64,000 nucleotides of DNA, taken from the NCBI RefSeq assembly GCF_014174155.1, contig NZ_JABEQM010000004.1, forward strand, positions 62,001-126,000, in the 5' to 3' direction. A program made the translations under genes and the position numbers. Below the pieces are notes generated by a model that was not told the DNA's origin, did not search any database, and worked only from the letters and a program-made list of their open reading frames with translations. Shown piece by piece: positions 52,650-62,133 of this stretch; the first letter of the stretch is position 1, and every line of letters begins with the position of its first letter. This DNA is from Gluconacetobacter tumulisoli (GTDB taxonomy: Bacteria; Pseudomonadota; Alphaproteobacteria; Acetobacterales; Acetobacteraceae).

Positions 52650-53576
52650 TCACGCCGTTTCTTTCCCGGATGCGGCCCGACCCAGCGGATGGTGCGCCTC
52701 CATCGCCTGACGCAACCGTTCGGCCAGCACATGGGTATAGATCTGGGTGGTCGCGATGTCCGCGTGGCCCAGCAGGACCTGCAGCGCCCGCAGGTCGGCG
52801 CCGCGGGCCAGCATGTGCGTCGCGAAGGAGTGGCGCAGCACGTGGGGCGACAGCCGTTCGGGATCCAGGCCGGCGCGCAGCCCGACATCGTGCAGGATCC
52901 GGTCGAATCCCTGACGGGTCAGCGGCCGACGGGGATCGCGGCCGGGAAACAGGTAGGGACTGCCCAGCGCCCGGTCGTGGGCGGCCAGCGCCTCGGCCGC
53001 TCCGCGGGCGGCGGCGGACAGCGGCACGACTCGTTCCCGTCCCCCCTTGCCGCGCACCAGCAGCATCTGCGCCGCCCCCGCCAGACTGCGACGCGGCAGG
53101 GCCAGCAATTCGGAAATCCGCAGGCCGGAGGCGTAGAGCATCTCCAGCGCCGCGCGGGCGACCAGCCATCGGCGCGCTTCGGGCATTCCCGAATCCGTTC
53201 CGGGCGCGCAGGCCGCCAACAGGGCCTCGACCTCCGATTCGGACAGGAAACGTGGCAGGGGGGGGGCAAGGCGGGGGGCGTCGAGCAGGTCGGCCGGATT
53301 GTCCGGCCTTACCCCTTCGCGCGCCAGGAACAGATGAAACTGCTTCAGGCAGGACAGGCGCCGGGCCTGGGTCCTGGGCGACAGGCCCCCGCGGGCCAGA
53401 CCCGCCATATAATCCCGCAGCAGGCCGGGATCTGCGTCATGGATGCCCCGGCCGCCCAGGCGCGCATGCGCGGCGAAATCGTCCAGATCCCGCGCATAGG
53501 CCTTCAGCGTATTCGGCGCGGCGCCCCGTTCGGCGGCCAACATCTCGAGAAACGCTTCGGCGTGCGCGCCGCTCAC
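52650..53576 (-). CDS. xerD: Tyrosine recombinase XerD
   Basis: Chromosome-dimer resolution recombinase acting at dif with XerC. The 308-residue protein has the SAM-like N-terminal domain (about 5-95) and the catalytic domain with Arg153 (SGLRISELL), Lys177 (RGKGGRERV), His245/Arg248 (SPHVLRHSFATHML), His271 (LLGHADIATTQ) and Tyr280 (IYTHV). The GTG start overlaps the stop of the preceding small gene (GTGA), which supports it over the longer open frame. Located between the small gene and accA, with no sign of a mobile element, so a housekeeping recombinase. Confidence 0.92.
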   Translation of the reverse strand: MSGAHAEAFLEMLAAERGAAPNTLKAYARDLDDFAAHARLGGRGIHDADPGLLRDYMAGLARGGLSPRTQARRLSCLKQFHLFLAREGVRPDNPADLLDAPRLAPPLPRFLSESEVEALLAACAPGTDSGMPEARRWLVARAALEMLYASGLRISELLALPRRSLAGAAQMLLVRGKGGRERVVPLSAAARGAAEALAAHDRALGSPYLFPGRDPRRPLTRQGFDRILHDVGLRAGLDPERLSPHVLRHSFATHMLARGADLRALQVLLGHADIATTQIYTHVLAERLRQAMEAHHPLGRAASGKETA

Positions 53577-53716
53577 GGATGGGCGAAACGATCCGACGGA
53601 ACGTCCTTGTGGACCGGCTGAACCGGGGCGGGCGGCGGGAACGCGCCCATGGAGACGAATCCCCCCGCCATCACAAGGACGACGACGCCCAGAAGAACCA
53701 ATAGGATGCGCTGCAT
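53573..53716 (-). CDS. 47-residue putative membrane peptide coupled to xerD
   Basis: A small open frame with ATG at 53716, preceded by GAGGGGC 5 bases upstream, that encodes a hydrophobic N-terminal helix (MQRILLVLLGVVVLVMAGG) followed by a Pro-rich segment (PPPAPVQPVHKDVPSDRF). The stop overlaps the xerD GTG start in GTGA. It resembles a single-pass membrane or secreted peptide. No homologue recognised; its real existence is supported by the ribosome site, the overlap and the position in the aroKB-xerD gap. Function unknown. Confidence 0.65.
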   Translation of the reverse strand: MQRILLVLLGVVVLVMAGGFVSMGAFPPPAPVQPVHKDVPSDRFAHP

Positions 53717-53820
53717 GACGGCCCCTCATAACGCGAAACACGCTCTCCGCCTGCGGCCGGAACCATTCGTCCACGAACCGACATGGCTTGCCGCCTTCGC
53801 TGTATGTTAGGTTGACGATC

Positions 53821-55581
53821 ATGTCACGCCCGATCGACCCGCCTGCCCCACGTTTGCCTGCCGCCCCCCCCCTCGACGGCAGGGATGATCCGTTCTTCCC
53901 GATTGATCTGGATGCGGTGGAACATGCCGACCAGCATCGCGCCGAGGGCCCGACCCGGCGCAGCATCGTCCTGGTGGGCCTGATGGGGGCCGGCAAGACG
54001 ACGATCGGGCGCAGGGTCGCGCAGAGGCTGGGCATGCCTTTCGTCGACGCGGACGTGGAGATCGAGCGCGCGGCCGGCTGCTCCATCGCCGACCTGTTCG
54101 CCAATTATGGCGAGGCGGAATTCCGCAAGGGCGAGCAGCGGGTCATCCGGCGGATCCTCGACGGTCATCCGCTGGTCCTGGCGACCGGCGGGGGCGCCTT
54201 CATGGACCCCGCCACCCGCGCCGTCATCCGCGAGCACGCGACGTCGGTGTGGCTGCGCTGCGACCTGCCAGTCCTGGTCCGTCGCGTGCAGGGGCGCACC
54301 CATCGCCCCCTGCTGAACCAGGGCAACCCGCGCGAAATTCTCGCCGGACTCATGGAAATCCGGCATCCGGTCTATGCCGAAGCCGACCTTATCGTGGATT
54401 GTGGAGACGAGAACGTGGACCAAAGCGCCGGCAACGTCATCAGCGCCCTGACCCTGGCGCAGCAGCCGCGGATCGTCCCGGTCAGGCTGGAACGCTGGCA
54501 GTACGACGTCACCATCGGTGCGGACCTTATCCGGCATGCCGGCATGCTTCTGACCCCCGTCCTGCGGCAGAAGCGCGTGGTGATCGTCACGGACGACACC
54601 GTCGCGGGTCTGCACCTTCCCCGCCTGCTGGAGGGACTGGCCGAAGCCGGGATTCACGCCGACACGATCACCGTCCCCCCCGGCGAGGGATCGAAGACGA
54701 TTACGGAATACGAACGCGTGACGAACACCCTGCTGGAGCTGGCGGTGGAACGCGGAACCACGGTCATCGCCCTGGGCGGCGGCGTGGTCGGCGACCTGGC
54801 CGGATTCGCGGCGGCGACGACCCTGCGCGGTCTGCCGTTCGCGCAGATCCCGACCACCCTGCTGTCGCAGGTCGATTCGTCCGTGGGCGGCAAGACGGGC
54901 ATCAATACCCCGTTCGGCAAGAATCTGCTGGGTGCTTTCCACCAGCCCGTCGCGGTCCTGGCCGATACGTCGGCCCTGGCGACCCTGCCGCTGCGCGAAA
55001 TCCGCGCGGGCTATGCAGAAATCGTCAAGGCCGGCCTGATCGGCGACGCCGCCCTGTTCGATTGGTGCGAGGCCCATGGACAGGCGGTCCTGGACGGCGA
55101 CCCCGACACCCAGGCCGAGGCCGTCCGCCTGGCCTGCGCCTTCAAGGCCCGAATCGTCGGAGATGACGAACGCGAGGAAAAGAAGTCCGACGGCCGCGCC
55201 CTTCTGAACCTGGGCCACACGTTCGGTCACGCGCTGGAGGCCGAGCTGGGCTATGACGGACGCCTGCTGCATGGCGAAGCGGTATCGATCGGCCTGCGCC
55301 TGGCCTTCCTGACCTCGGTCCGCATGGGGTTCTGTACCCAGGCCGACCTCGACCGTATCACCACTCATCTGGACCGGCTGGGCATGCCTGCGCGGATATC
55401 CGACCTTGGACATGTGTTTTCGGCCGAAACATTGATCGGACACATGCAGCGGGACAAGAAGATGCGCGACGGACGCCTGTCCTTCGTCCTGGCCCGCGGG
55501 ATCGGGCACGCATTCACCTGCCGCGACGTCCCCGACGACCTTGTCCGGGAGGTTCTGATCACGGAATCGTGTGCTCCTTAG
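53821..55581 (+). CDS. Bifunctional shikimate kinase / 3-dehydroquinate synthase (AroK-AroB fusion)
   Basis: Two steps of the shikimate pathway in one 586-residue chain. Residues about 45-210 are shikimate kinase: Walker [10 protein letters not shown] (53-61), DADVEIE and the GGG loop ATGGGAFM, with RTHRPLL. Residues about 220-580 are dehydroquinate synthase: [11 protein letters not shown] (319-329), [13 protein letters not shown] (350-362), then [15 protein letters not shown] and [11 protein letters not shown]. In most bacteria these are separate genes, often aroK-aroB. A 45-residue leader of Pro/Asp-rich sequence precedes the kinase. ATG at 53821. Fused in acetic acid bacteria to my knowledge. 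Confidence 0.93.
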   Translation: MSRPIDPPAPRLPAAPPLDGRDDPFFPIDLDAVEHADQHRAEGPTRRSIVLVGLMGAGKTTIGRRVAQRLGMPFVDADVEIERAAGCSIADLFANYGEAEFRKGEQRVIRRILDGHPLVLATGGGAFMDPATRAVIREHATSVWLRCDLPVLVRRVQGRTHRPLLNQGNPREILAGLMEIRHPVYAEADLIVDCGDENVDQSAGNVISALTLAQQPRIVPVRLERWQYDVTIGADLIRHAGMLLTPVLRQKRVVIVTDDTVAGLHLPRLLEGLAEAGIHADTITVPPGEGSKTITEYERVTNTLLELAVERGTTVIALGGGVVGDLAGFAAATTLRGLPFAQIPTTLLSQVDSSVGGKTGINTPFGKNLLGAFHQPVAVLADTSALATLPLREIRAGYAEIVKAGLIGDAALFDWCEAHGQAVLDGDPDTQAEAVRLACAFKARIVGDDEREEKKSDGRALLNLGHTFGHALEAELGYDGRLLHGEAVSIGLRLAFLTSVRMGFCTQADLDRITTHLDRLGMPARISDLGHVFSAETLIGHMQRDKKMRDGRLSFVLARGIGHAFTCRDVPDDLVREVLITESCAP

Positions 55582-55892
55582 CACGCCTCCCTGTGGCGGC
55601 TGGAACACATGTGTCTTCATTACTTCACGCCATGCGACATCTCCGCAATACTCGTTCCCCCAATCGTTCGGGTTTCGAGGTATCGGAGGCGAAACGGACC
55701 TCTTCCGATCCATAATCGTCCCGGAACAAACTGTTGCTTTTTCAACACGCAGCATAATGGTAATGGCTGCTCTGCCAACGGATGGGTTCCTAATCCGGAA
55801 CCGAAAGATCTATAGGGGGTTAAGCATCACGCTGAGGCTGACCGTCTATGGTTTGACGGTCGCTCGAACGGATGATCAAGAGGACGAAAATA
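55582..55892 (+). other. 311-base region upstream of the ompA-like gene, without a gene
   Basis: I see no coding sequence. The stretch from about 55700 to 55770 is AT richer and could hold the porin promoter: TTGCTT (55734-55739) and CATAAT (55753-55758) are only 13 bases apart, which is too short, so I do not call a precise promoter. The leader RNA would be long (up to about 120 nt), typical for highly expressed porins, and ends in AGAGGA ahead of the ATG. Confidence 0.45.
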
Positions 55893-57017
55893 ATGCGTCT
55901 CCGCACGGCATTACTCGCCACCACGCTGATGGCAGCTGCACCTGTCGCCGCAAACGCCACCATCATTACTGGTCCGTATGTGGATCTGGGCGCCGGCTAC
56001 AACCTGGTGCAGAGCCAGCATGGCCACTTCTCCAACGATCCGGTGGCTGGACAGTCCAGCTCGTCGACGCTGCGCCACCATGACGGCTACACCGGCTTCG
56101 GCGCCGTCGGCTGGGGCTTCGGCAACGGCCTGCGCGCCGAGGTCGAGGGCGTCTACAACTATTCGCAGATCAACCACCGTGGCGGCACCGCCACGCCCGG
56201 TTCGACCAACGGCAGCGACCAGTCCTATGGCGGGCTTGTCAACGTCCTGTACGACATCGACCTGAAGCAGTTCGGGGTGGATGTACCCATCACGCCGTTC
56301 GTCGGTGTCGGTGCCGGTTATCTGTGGCAGCATTACAACCCGACCACCACGAACTACGTGAACGGCGCCACGACCCGCCTGGGCGGCACGAACGGTGGCT
56401 TTGCCTACCAGGGCATCGTCGGTGCGGCCTATGACGTCCCGAACGTCCCCGGCCTGCAGATCACGGCCCAGTACCGCATGATCGGCCAGACGTTCAGCTC
56501 GGGCTCCTACAACCAGACGTCGTATGGCGCGGGTGGCCGTCGCACGGGCAACGTGAACTTCGACGACCGCTTCAACCACCAGTTCATCCTGGGTCTGCGT
56601 TACGCGTTCAACACGGCCCCGCCGCCGCCGCCGCCGGCCCCGGTTGTCGTGCCGCCCGCCCCGACGCCGGCCCGTACCTACCTGGTGTTCTTCGACTGGG
56701 ATCGTTCGGACCTGACGGCCCGCGCGCGTGAAATCGTGGCCGAGGCCGCCCAGGCTTCCACCCACGTCCAGACGACCCGCATCGAGGTCAACGGCTACAC
56801 CGACAACTCCGCCGCCCATCCGGGCGCGCGTGGTGAGAAGTACAACATGGGTCTGTCCGTCCGCCGCGCCCAGAGCGTGAAGGCCGAACTGATCCGTGAC
56901 GGCGTGCCGGCCAACGCGATCGACATCCATGGCTATGGCGAGCAGCATCCGCTGGTCCCGACGGGTCCCAACACCCGCGAGCCGCAGAACCGTCGCGTCG
57001 AGATCATCCTGCACTGA
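55893..57017 (+). CDS. OmpA-family outer membrane protein
   Basis: A 374-residue outer-membrane protein. A signal peptide (1-22, cut at VAANA) precedes an eight-stranded-type beta-barrel (about 25-235, alternating pattern with many Gly, Asn and Tyr). A run of prolines (PPPPPP) forms a flexible hinge, followed by the OmpA peptidoglycan-binding domain (about 265-374): VFFDWDRSDLTARAREIV, NGYTDNSA, LSVRRAQSVKAELI and QNRRVEIIL. It probably anchors the outer membrane to peptidoglycan. ATG at 55893 has AGAGGA 9 bases upstream. A strong terminator follows, and codon use looks optimised as in highly expressed genes. Confidence 0.92.
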   Translation: MRLRTALLATTLMAAAPVAANATIITGPYVDLGAGYNLVQSQHGHFSNDPVAGQSSSSTLRHHDGYTGFGAVGWGFGNGLRAEVEGVYNYSQINHRGGTATPGSTNGSDQSYGGLVNVLYDIDLKQFGVDVPITPFVGVGAGYLWQHYNPTTTNYVNGATTRLGGTNGGFAYQGIVGAAYDVPNVPGLQITAQYRMIGQTFSSGSYNQTSYGAGGRRTGNVNFDDRFNHQFILGLRYAFNTAPPPPPPAPVVVPPAPTPARTYLVFFDWDRSDLTARAREIVAEAAQASTHVQTTRIEVNGYTDNSAAHPGARGEKYNMGLSVRRAQSVKAELIRDGVPANAIDIHGYGEQHPLVPTGPNTREPQNRRVEIILH

Positions 57018-57042
57018 TCTCCGTCGCGCCCGTTCGGGAACG

Positions 57043-57078
57043 AAAAAAAGGGGATGCCTTCGGGCGTCCCCTTTTTTT
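57043..57078. terminator. Strong intrinsic terminator of the ompA-like gene
   Basis: A 16-bp stem with AAAAAAAGGGGATGCC and its complement closing on a TTCG tetraloop, with seven A on the left and seven T on the right. It is symmetric, so it can stop transcription from either side. It lies 26 bases after the porin stop. Confidence 0.9.
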
Positions 57079-57206
57079 GTCCATAATTCTCGTGTCGTTA
57101 ACAGACTGCGTTTGAAAACGGGTATGTCGCGCGGGCGTCGAATCGTCGGCAGACCCATCCTGAAAGCAGCTTCTCGGTTCCGTTCCACATCAGCAGGGTT
57201 CCCGTC

Positions 57207-57770
57207 TTGTCCGACCCTCCATCCAGCCATGTCGCAAGCGAACCGGTGCCCCGCGCGATCGCGTCACCGGATTCGCGAACGCGCATCGCCCAGTTCCTGA
57301 AATTCGGAATCGTGGGTGGCTTCGGCCTGATGTGGGATACCCTGACGCTCTATGCCAGCCGTCCGATCCTGGGGCTGGCGGGGGCGACGCTGGTGGCCTA
57401 TTTCGTCGCCGCGACGATGAACTGGCTGATGAACCGGCACTGGACGTTCCGCCACGTGCGGCACGCGGACGGGACGCTGGTCCAGTGGTTCCGGTTCCTG
57501 ATGGCGAATTCCTGCGGGTTCGCCCTGAACCGGGGCACGGTCTTTACCCTGTTCGTAACGGTGCCGCTGTGCCGGGCCATACCCTTTCTGGCGTTGGCGG
57601 CAGGCTCGCTTGCGGGGATGTTCGCCAATTTCAACCTCAGCCGGCGCCTGGTGTTTCGCCACCAGGCCACCGACCTGGCACCGTATCACAGCGGGCCGGA
57701 CTGTCCCGCCAGCCAGAACGCCGCCTCCAGCCTGACGGACGTGCGAAATTCGGATAGCAGCATCGGATAG
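57207..57770 (+). CDS. GtrA-family membrane protein
   Basis: A 187-residue protein with four membrane helices (about 30-47, 53-73, 93-118 and 120-142), of the GtrA/flippase-like family; such proteins help transfer of glycosyl groups or polyprenyl-phosphate sugars. Signatures: FLKFGIVGGFGLMWDTLTL, NWLMNRHWTF and FANFNLSRRLVF. The start is TTG at 57207 and the N-terminal 25 residues are weakly supported; GTG at 57246 is an alternative. The 3' end overlaps the tenA gene on the other strand by 85 bases, and its last 30 residues may therefore be unusual. Confidence 0.8.
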   Translation: MSDPPSSHVASEPVPRAIASPDSRTRIAQFLKFGIVGGFGLMWDTLTLYASRPILGLAGATLVAYFVAATMNWLMNRHWTFRHVRHADGTLVQWFRFLMANSCGFALNRGTVFTLFVTVPLCRAIPFLALAAGSLAGMFANFNLSRRLVFRHQATDLAPYHSGPDCPASQNAASSLTDVRNSDSSIG

Positions 57771-58390
57771 CGGGCGTCCGCCCCGTAACGCGCGCCCAGC
57801 GTATCCAGGGTGCGGATTCCGGCCTCGACGAAGCCGGTGAATTTTTCACCGCTATAAAGCGCGATCCACGGCCAGTAGGGATTGCCCTCGCGCCGGGTCG
57901 CGGGGTCGGCATGCAATCGCGCGCCGATCTCGCCATATCCGATCAGGCACGGCGCCAACGTCACGATCAGGTCCAGCAGGTCGCCGGTCTGTGCCCGATC
58001 GAGGATGAAGCGCGTATAGGCGAGCAGTTCCAGCGATTCCGGCTGGCCCTGCATGTCGGCCTCGGTCAGGCCCCACGACGCGCAATAGGCGATATGCAGC
58101 GCCAGTTCGGTATCCAGCAGTCCGGTCACGATGGCCGAGGCGCTGCGCATGTCCTCCAGGGTGGCGCCCTTGTAGATGGCCAGGGCATAGGCGCGTGCAT
58201 ACTGGATCAGATACAGGTAATCCTGCACCAGGAAGCGCCGGAACTCCTCCTCCGGCAGGGTGCCGTCCGCCAGGCTGCGCACGAAGGGGTGATGAATGAA
58301 CCGGTCCCAGTCCCCGGCGCTGTCGCGCCGCAGCCGGCCCGCCAGCCCCTGTGCCAGTACGGGCCAATGCCGTTCCGCCGTCCATGTCAT
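57686..58390 (-). CDS. tenA: TenA/Thi-4 family thiaminase II
   Basis: Aminopyrimidine aminohydrolase or thiaminase II, which salvages thiamine breakdown products. The 234-residue protein is all helical and shows the family segments HPFVRSLADGTLPEEEFRRF, VQDYLYLIQYARAYALAI and APCLIGYGEIG with the catalytic-type residues, and then NPYWPWIALYSGEKF. The cysteine nucleophile of TenA is within LAPCLIGY. It is divergent from alaS by 159 bases and its end overlaps gtrA. Confidence 0.9.
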   Translation of the reverse strand: MTWTAERHWPVLAQGLAGRLRRDSAGDWDRFIHHPFVRSLADGTLPEEEFRRFLVQDYLYLIQYARAYALAIYKGATLEDMRSASAIVTGLLDTELALHIAYCASWGLTEADMQGQPESLELLAYTRFILDRAQTGDLLDLIVTLAPCLIGYGEIGARLHADPATRREGNPYWPWIALYSGEKFTGFVEAGIRTLDTLGARYGADARYPMLLSEFRTSVRLEAAFWLAGQSGPL

Positions 58391-58549
58391 GATCGTCTTC
58401 CTCCATATTCTTGACCGGCGCGCGCCCGGCCGGGCGGCCGATTCGACCGCCGCGCGCGGCTCTACTCTTCCTGCGGCGCGCGCCCTGCGCTAGGTGAAGG
58501 GGACCGAGGTCTCCGATTTCCTCCATTACAGGATCGTCTGTCTCCCGCC

Positions 58550-61201
58550 ATGTCCACAACCAACGATATCCGCGCGGCTTTTCTCGACTATTTCGCGGCG
58601 AACGGTCATCAGATCGTTCCCTCGTCCTCTCTTGTGCCGCGGAACGACCCGACCCTGCTGTTCACCAATGCGGGAATGGTCCAGTTCAAGAACGTGTTTA
58701 CCGGCCAGGAAACCCGACCCTATGCGCGCGCCACGACCGCGCAGAAGGTCGTGCGGGCCGGCGGGAAGCATAACGACCTGGACAACGTCGGCTACACTGC
58801 CCGCCATCACACGTTCTTCGAGATGATGGGCAATTTCTCATTCGGGGATTATTTCAAGCCCGAGGCGATCGAGTATGCCTGGACGCTGATTACCCGCAAT
58901 TTCGGCCTGTCGCGCGACAGGCTTCTGATCACCGTCTATGCCGACGACGAGGAAGCCGCGGCCCTGTGGCGCAAGATCGCCGGCCTGCCCGACGATCGGA
59001 TCATCCGCATCGGAACATCGGACAATTTCTGGCGCATGGGCGACACCGGCCCCTGTGGCCCGTGCTCCGAGATCTTCTATGACCATGGACCCGACGTTCC
59101 CGGCGGCCCCCCTGGCTCGCCCGACGAGGATGGCGACCGGTTCGTCGAGATCTGGAACCTGGTGTTCATGCAGTTCTTCGAGGATCCGCCGGGTGTGCGC
59201 TCCCCCCTGCCCCGCCCGTCGATCGACACCGGCATGGGGCTGGAACGCTTCGCCGCGATCATGCAGGGCAAGCGCGACAATTACGACACGGATACCTTCC
59301 GCGCGCTGATTCTGGCCTCGGCCGAGGCGACGGGACAGGATCCGGACGGGCCGTTCCGCTCCAGCCATCGGGTAGTCGCCGACCATCTGCGCTCCACCTC
59401 GTTCCTGATCGCCGACGGCGTACTGCCCGCCAAGGACGGCCGCGGCTACGTCCTGCGTCGCATCATGCGCCGGGCCATGCGCCACCTGCACATGATGGGT
59501 ACCCGCGAAACGGTGTTCCACAAGCTGGTGCCCACGCTGGTGCGCCAGATGGGCGCCGCCTACCCCGAACTGGTGCAGGCCGAGGCCCTGATCCGCGAAA
59601 CGATGCGCGGCGAGGAGGAACGGTTCAAGGCGATGCTCGATCGCGGGCTGGCGCTGCTGGCCGACGAAACCGCGCATCTGGGCGATGGCCAGCCCCTGCC
59701 GGGCGAGGTGGCGTTCAAGCTGTACGACACGTTCGGATTCCCGCTGGACCTGACGCAGGATGCCCTGCGCGGCAGCAGCCATGCGGTCGATGTCGCGGGC
59801 TTCGACCAGGCAATGCAGGTGCAGCGCGCGCGTGCGCGCGCCGCCTGGTCCGGTTCGGGCGACACCGCGACCGAAACCGTGTGGTTCGAGCCCCGTGACC
59901 GCTTCGGCGCCAGCGAATTCCTTGGCTACACCACCGAACAGGCGGACGCCGAGATCCAGGCCATCGTCAGCGGCGGCCTGTCGGTGACCGAGGCCGGGCC
60001 GGGCGCCGAGGTCGCGCTGCTGCTGAACCAGACGCCGTTCTATGGCGAAAGCGGCGGACAGGTGGGCGATACCGGCCTGATCACCGCACCAGGCCTGCGC
60101 ATCGCCGTGACCGACACGCAGAAGCGCCTGGGCGACCTGCTGATCCATTACGGCACGGTGGTCGAGGGCACGGTCCGCGTCGGACAGGCCGTCACCGCCA
60201 CCGTGGACCATGACCGCCGCAGCGCCATCCGCGCCCATCATTCGGCCACCCACCTGCTGCATGAGGCCCTGCGCCGCCGCCTGGGCACCCACGTCGCGCA
60301 GAAGGGCAGCCTGAATGCGCCGGATCGCCTGCGCTTCGACATCAGCCAGCCCCGGCCGATCACGCCCGAGGAAATCGCGGACATCGAGGCCGAGGTGAAT
60401 GCCCGCATCCGCGAGAACAGCCCGGTCACCACCCGCCCGATGTCGCAGGAGGAGGCCGTCGCCCAAGGCGCCATGGCCCTGTTCGGCGAAAAATATGGCG
60501 ACGAGGTCCGCGTGGTGTTCATGGGCGCCCCGGAGGACGATCGTCCCGCCTGGTCCATCGAACTGTGCGGCGGCACCCATGTCGGCCGCACGGGCGATAT
60601 CGGCCTGTTCCGCATCACGTCGGAAGGCGGCGTATCCGCCGGTATCCGCCGGATCGAGGCCGTGACCGGCAAGGCGGCCGAACAGGCGGCCGTGGCAACC
60701 GAACAGCGCCTGGAGCAGATGGCCGCGATGCTGCGTGTCTCGGCGGCCGAGGCGCCGGAGCGACTGGCGGTGATCCTGGAAGAACGCAAGACGATGGAAC
60801 GTCTTGTCTCCGACCTGCAGCGCAAGCTGGCCAGCGGCGGGGACGGCGCCACCGCGACCGAGACGATCGGCGGCGTGGGCCTGATCGCCCGCAATGTCGG
60901 CGACCTGCCGGCCCGGGAACTGAAACCACTGGCCGACGCCCTGCGCAAGCAGGTCGGATCCGGCGTCGTGGCGCTGGTCTCCACTGCCGATGGCAAGGGC
61001 AGCCTGGTCGTGGCGGTAACGGACGATCTGGCCGATCGCCTGGATGCGGTCGAGCTGGTCCGCCTGGCCAGCGCCGCCATGGGCGGCAAGGGCGGCGGCG
61101 GACGTCGCGACATGGCGCAGGCCGGCGGCCCCGACATCGCCCGGGCCGAAGCGGGCCTGGATGCCGTTCGCACCGCCCTCGGCACGCTCTCCGCGGCCTG
61201 A
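58550..61201 (+). CDS. alaS: Alanyl-tRNA synthetase
   Basis: Charges tRNA(Ala) with alanine and edits Ser/Gly mistakes. The 883-residue protein has the class II catalytic core (about 1-240; [46 protein letters not shown]), the tRNA-recognition domain, the editing domain with [13 protein letters not shown] and [15 protein letters not shown], a coiled coil, and the C-Ala domain ending [13 protein letters not shown]. Length is standard. It starts at ATG 58550, divergent from tenA. Confidence 0.96.
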   Translation: MSTTNDIRAAFLDYFAANGHQIVPSSSLVPRNDPTLLFTNAGMVQFKNVFTGQETRPYARATTAQKVVRAGGKHNDLDNVGYTARHHTFFEMMGNFSFGDYFKPEAIEYAWTLITRNFGLSRDRLLITVYADDEEAAALWRKIAGLPDDRIIRIGTSDNFWRMGDTGPCGPCSEIFYDHGPDVPGGPPGSPDEDGDRFVEIWNLVFMQFFEDPPGVRSPLPRPSIDTGMGLERFAAIMQGKRDNYDTDTFRALILASAEATGQDPDGPFRSSHRVVADHLRSTSFLIADGVLPAKDGRGYVLRRIMRRAMRHLHMMGTRETVFHKLVPTLVRQMGAAYPELVQAEALIRETMRGEEERFKAMLDRGLALLADETAHLGDGQPLPGEVAFKLYDTFGFPLDLTQDALRGSSHAVDVAGFDQAMQVQRARARAAWSGSGDTATETVWFEPRDRFGASEFLGYTTEQADAEIQAIVSGGLSVTEAGPGAEVALLLNQTPFYGESGGQVGDTGLITAPGLRIAVTDTQKRLGDLLIHYGTVVEGTVRVGQAVTATVDHDRRSAIRAHHSATHLLHEALRRRLGTHVAQKGSLNAPDRLRFDISQPRPITPEEIADIEAEVNARIRENSPVTTRPMSQEEAVAQGAMALFGEKYGDEVRVVFMGAPEDDRPAWSIELCGGTHVGRTGDIGLFRITSEGGVSAGIRRIEAVTGKAAEQAAVATEQRLEQMAAMLRVSAAEAPERLAVILEERKTMERLVSDLQRKLASGGDGATATETIGGVGLIARNVGDLPARELKPLADALRKQVGSGVVALVSTADGKGSLVVAVTDDLADRLDAVELVRLASAAMGGKGGGGRRDMAQAGGPDIARAEAGLDAVRTALGTLSAA

Positions 61202-61204
61202 CCC

Positions 61205-61242
61205 ACCAACCCCGCCCCTCTTTCCGGGGGGGGGCGGGTGGT
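61205..61242 (+). terminator. GC-rich hairpin after alaS
   Basis: ACCAACCCCGCCCC pairs with the following GGGGCGGGTGGT-type sequence around TCTTTCCGG, giving a long GC stem just after the alaS stop. There is no T-run, so it is a possible rho-independent-like or 3' protective structure. Confidence 0.4.
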
Positions 61243-61425
61243 AACGGCCGCCTTTCAAATCACGTCGCATCACTGACATAGTATGTCCCGCGACCGATCT
61301 GGCGGAACTTCGTATTTCCGACATCCGTTAACGTGCTAGTCTTGAAAAACACGGATCATGCCGTCGCTCCACCAGTCGTGGAGGTCGAAGGGGCACGATT
61401 TTCACCTCGGAATACAGGAACACCC

Positions 61426-62121
61426 ATGGCCGACACCAAAGCCAAGACGACACTGATCGAGCTTCTGCAGGGCGTGGAAAAATTCAATTCCGAGGTCTTC
61501 CCGCAGAACCGCGAGCTGTTCGCCGGGCTGGCCGGCCAGCAATCCCCGGACACGCTGTTCATCGCCTGTGCCGACAGCCGCGTGAATCCCAGCATGATCA
61601 CGCAGACCCAGCCGGGCGACCTGTTCGTCCTGCGCAATATCGGCAACATCGTTCCCGCCTACGGCGAAATGCTGGGCGGCGTGTCGTCGGCCATCGAATA
61701 TGCGGTTCTGGCGCTGGGCGTGTCGCACATCATTGTCTGCGGCCATTCCGATTGCGGGGCGATGAAGGCACTGCTGGACGACCCGGCCAAGCTGAGCAGG
61801 ATGCCCACCGTGGCATCGTGGCTGCGCAATGCCGAGGCCGCGCGCGCGGTCGCCGGCGCATTGCAGGCCACCGATGCCGGCCCGGAATCCGTGCGGAGCC
61901 TGGCCGAGCAGAACGTCCTGCTGCAGATCGCGCATCTGCGCACGCATCCGGCGGTGGCGGCGGCCCTGGCACGCAACGAACTGATCCTCCAGGGCTGGTT
62001 CTACGACATCGCCAGCGGCGAGGTCGCTATCCTGGACGAGACCACCCGCCACACCATCCATGTCGACGAGGCCATCGCCCGCCTGCAGAACACGCCCGAG
62101 GCCCCAGCGCCGGCGGCGTAA
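61426..62121 (+). CDS. Beta-class carbonic anhydrase
   Basis: Interconverts CO2 and bicarbonate. The 231-residue protein has the complete zinc site: Cys48 in ACADSRV (with Asp50-Arg52 dyad), His107 and Cys110 in CGHSDCGAM; LFVLRNIGNIVP is between. AGGAAC lies 6 bases before ATG 61426. A 224-base gap separates it from alaS. It may supply bicarbonate for acetyl-CoA carboxylase and other carboxylases; that is inference. Confidence 0.93.
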   Translation: MADTKAKTTLIELLQGVEKFNSEVFPQNRELFAGLAGQQSPDTLFIACADSRVNPSMITQTQPGDLFVLRNIGNIVPAYGEMLGGVSSAIEYAVLALGVSHIIVCGHSDCGAMKALLDDPAKLSRMPTVASWLRNAEAARAVAGALQATDAGPESVRSLAEQNVLLQIAHLRTHPAVAAALARNELILQGWFYDIASGEVAILDETTRHTIHVDEAIARLQNTPEAPAPAA

Positions 62122-62133
62122 TCCGGACGGACA

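Noticed and set aside
52568-52888. 107-codon N-terminal extension of accA
   Set aside because: It overlaps xerD in another frame and is shadow-like; AccA starts normally at MRQFLDFEK.
52650-53576. XerD as an integrase of a genomic island
   Set aside because: Sequence and neighbours (accA, aroKB) are those of the housekeeping recombinase; no att repeats, tRNA or mobile genes lie nearby.
58391-58549. A TPP riboswitch upstream of tenA
   Set aside because: The core motifs (CUGAGA and the ACCUGAUCUGG-type P4-P5 side) are not found on the minus strand; the region is only GC-rich stem-forming sequence.
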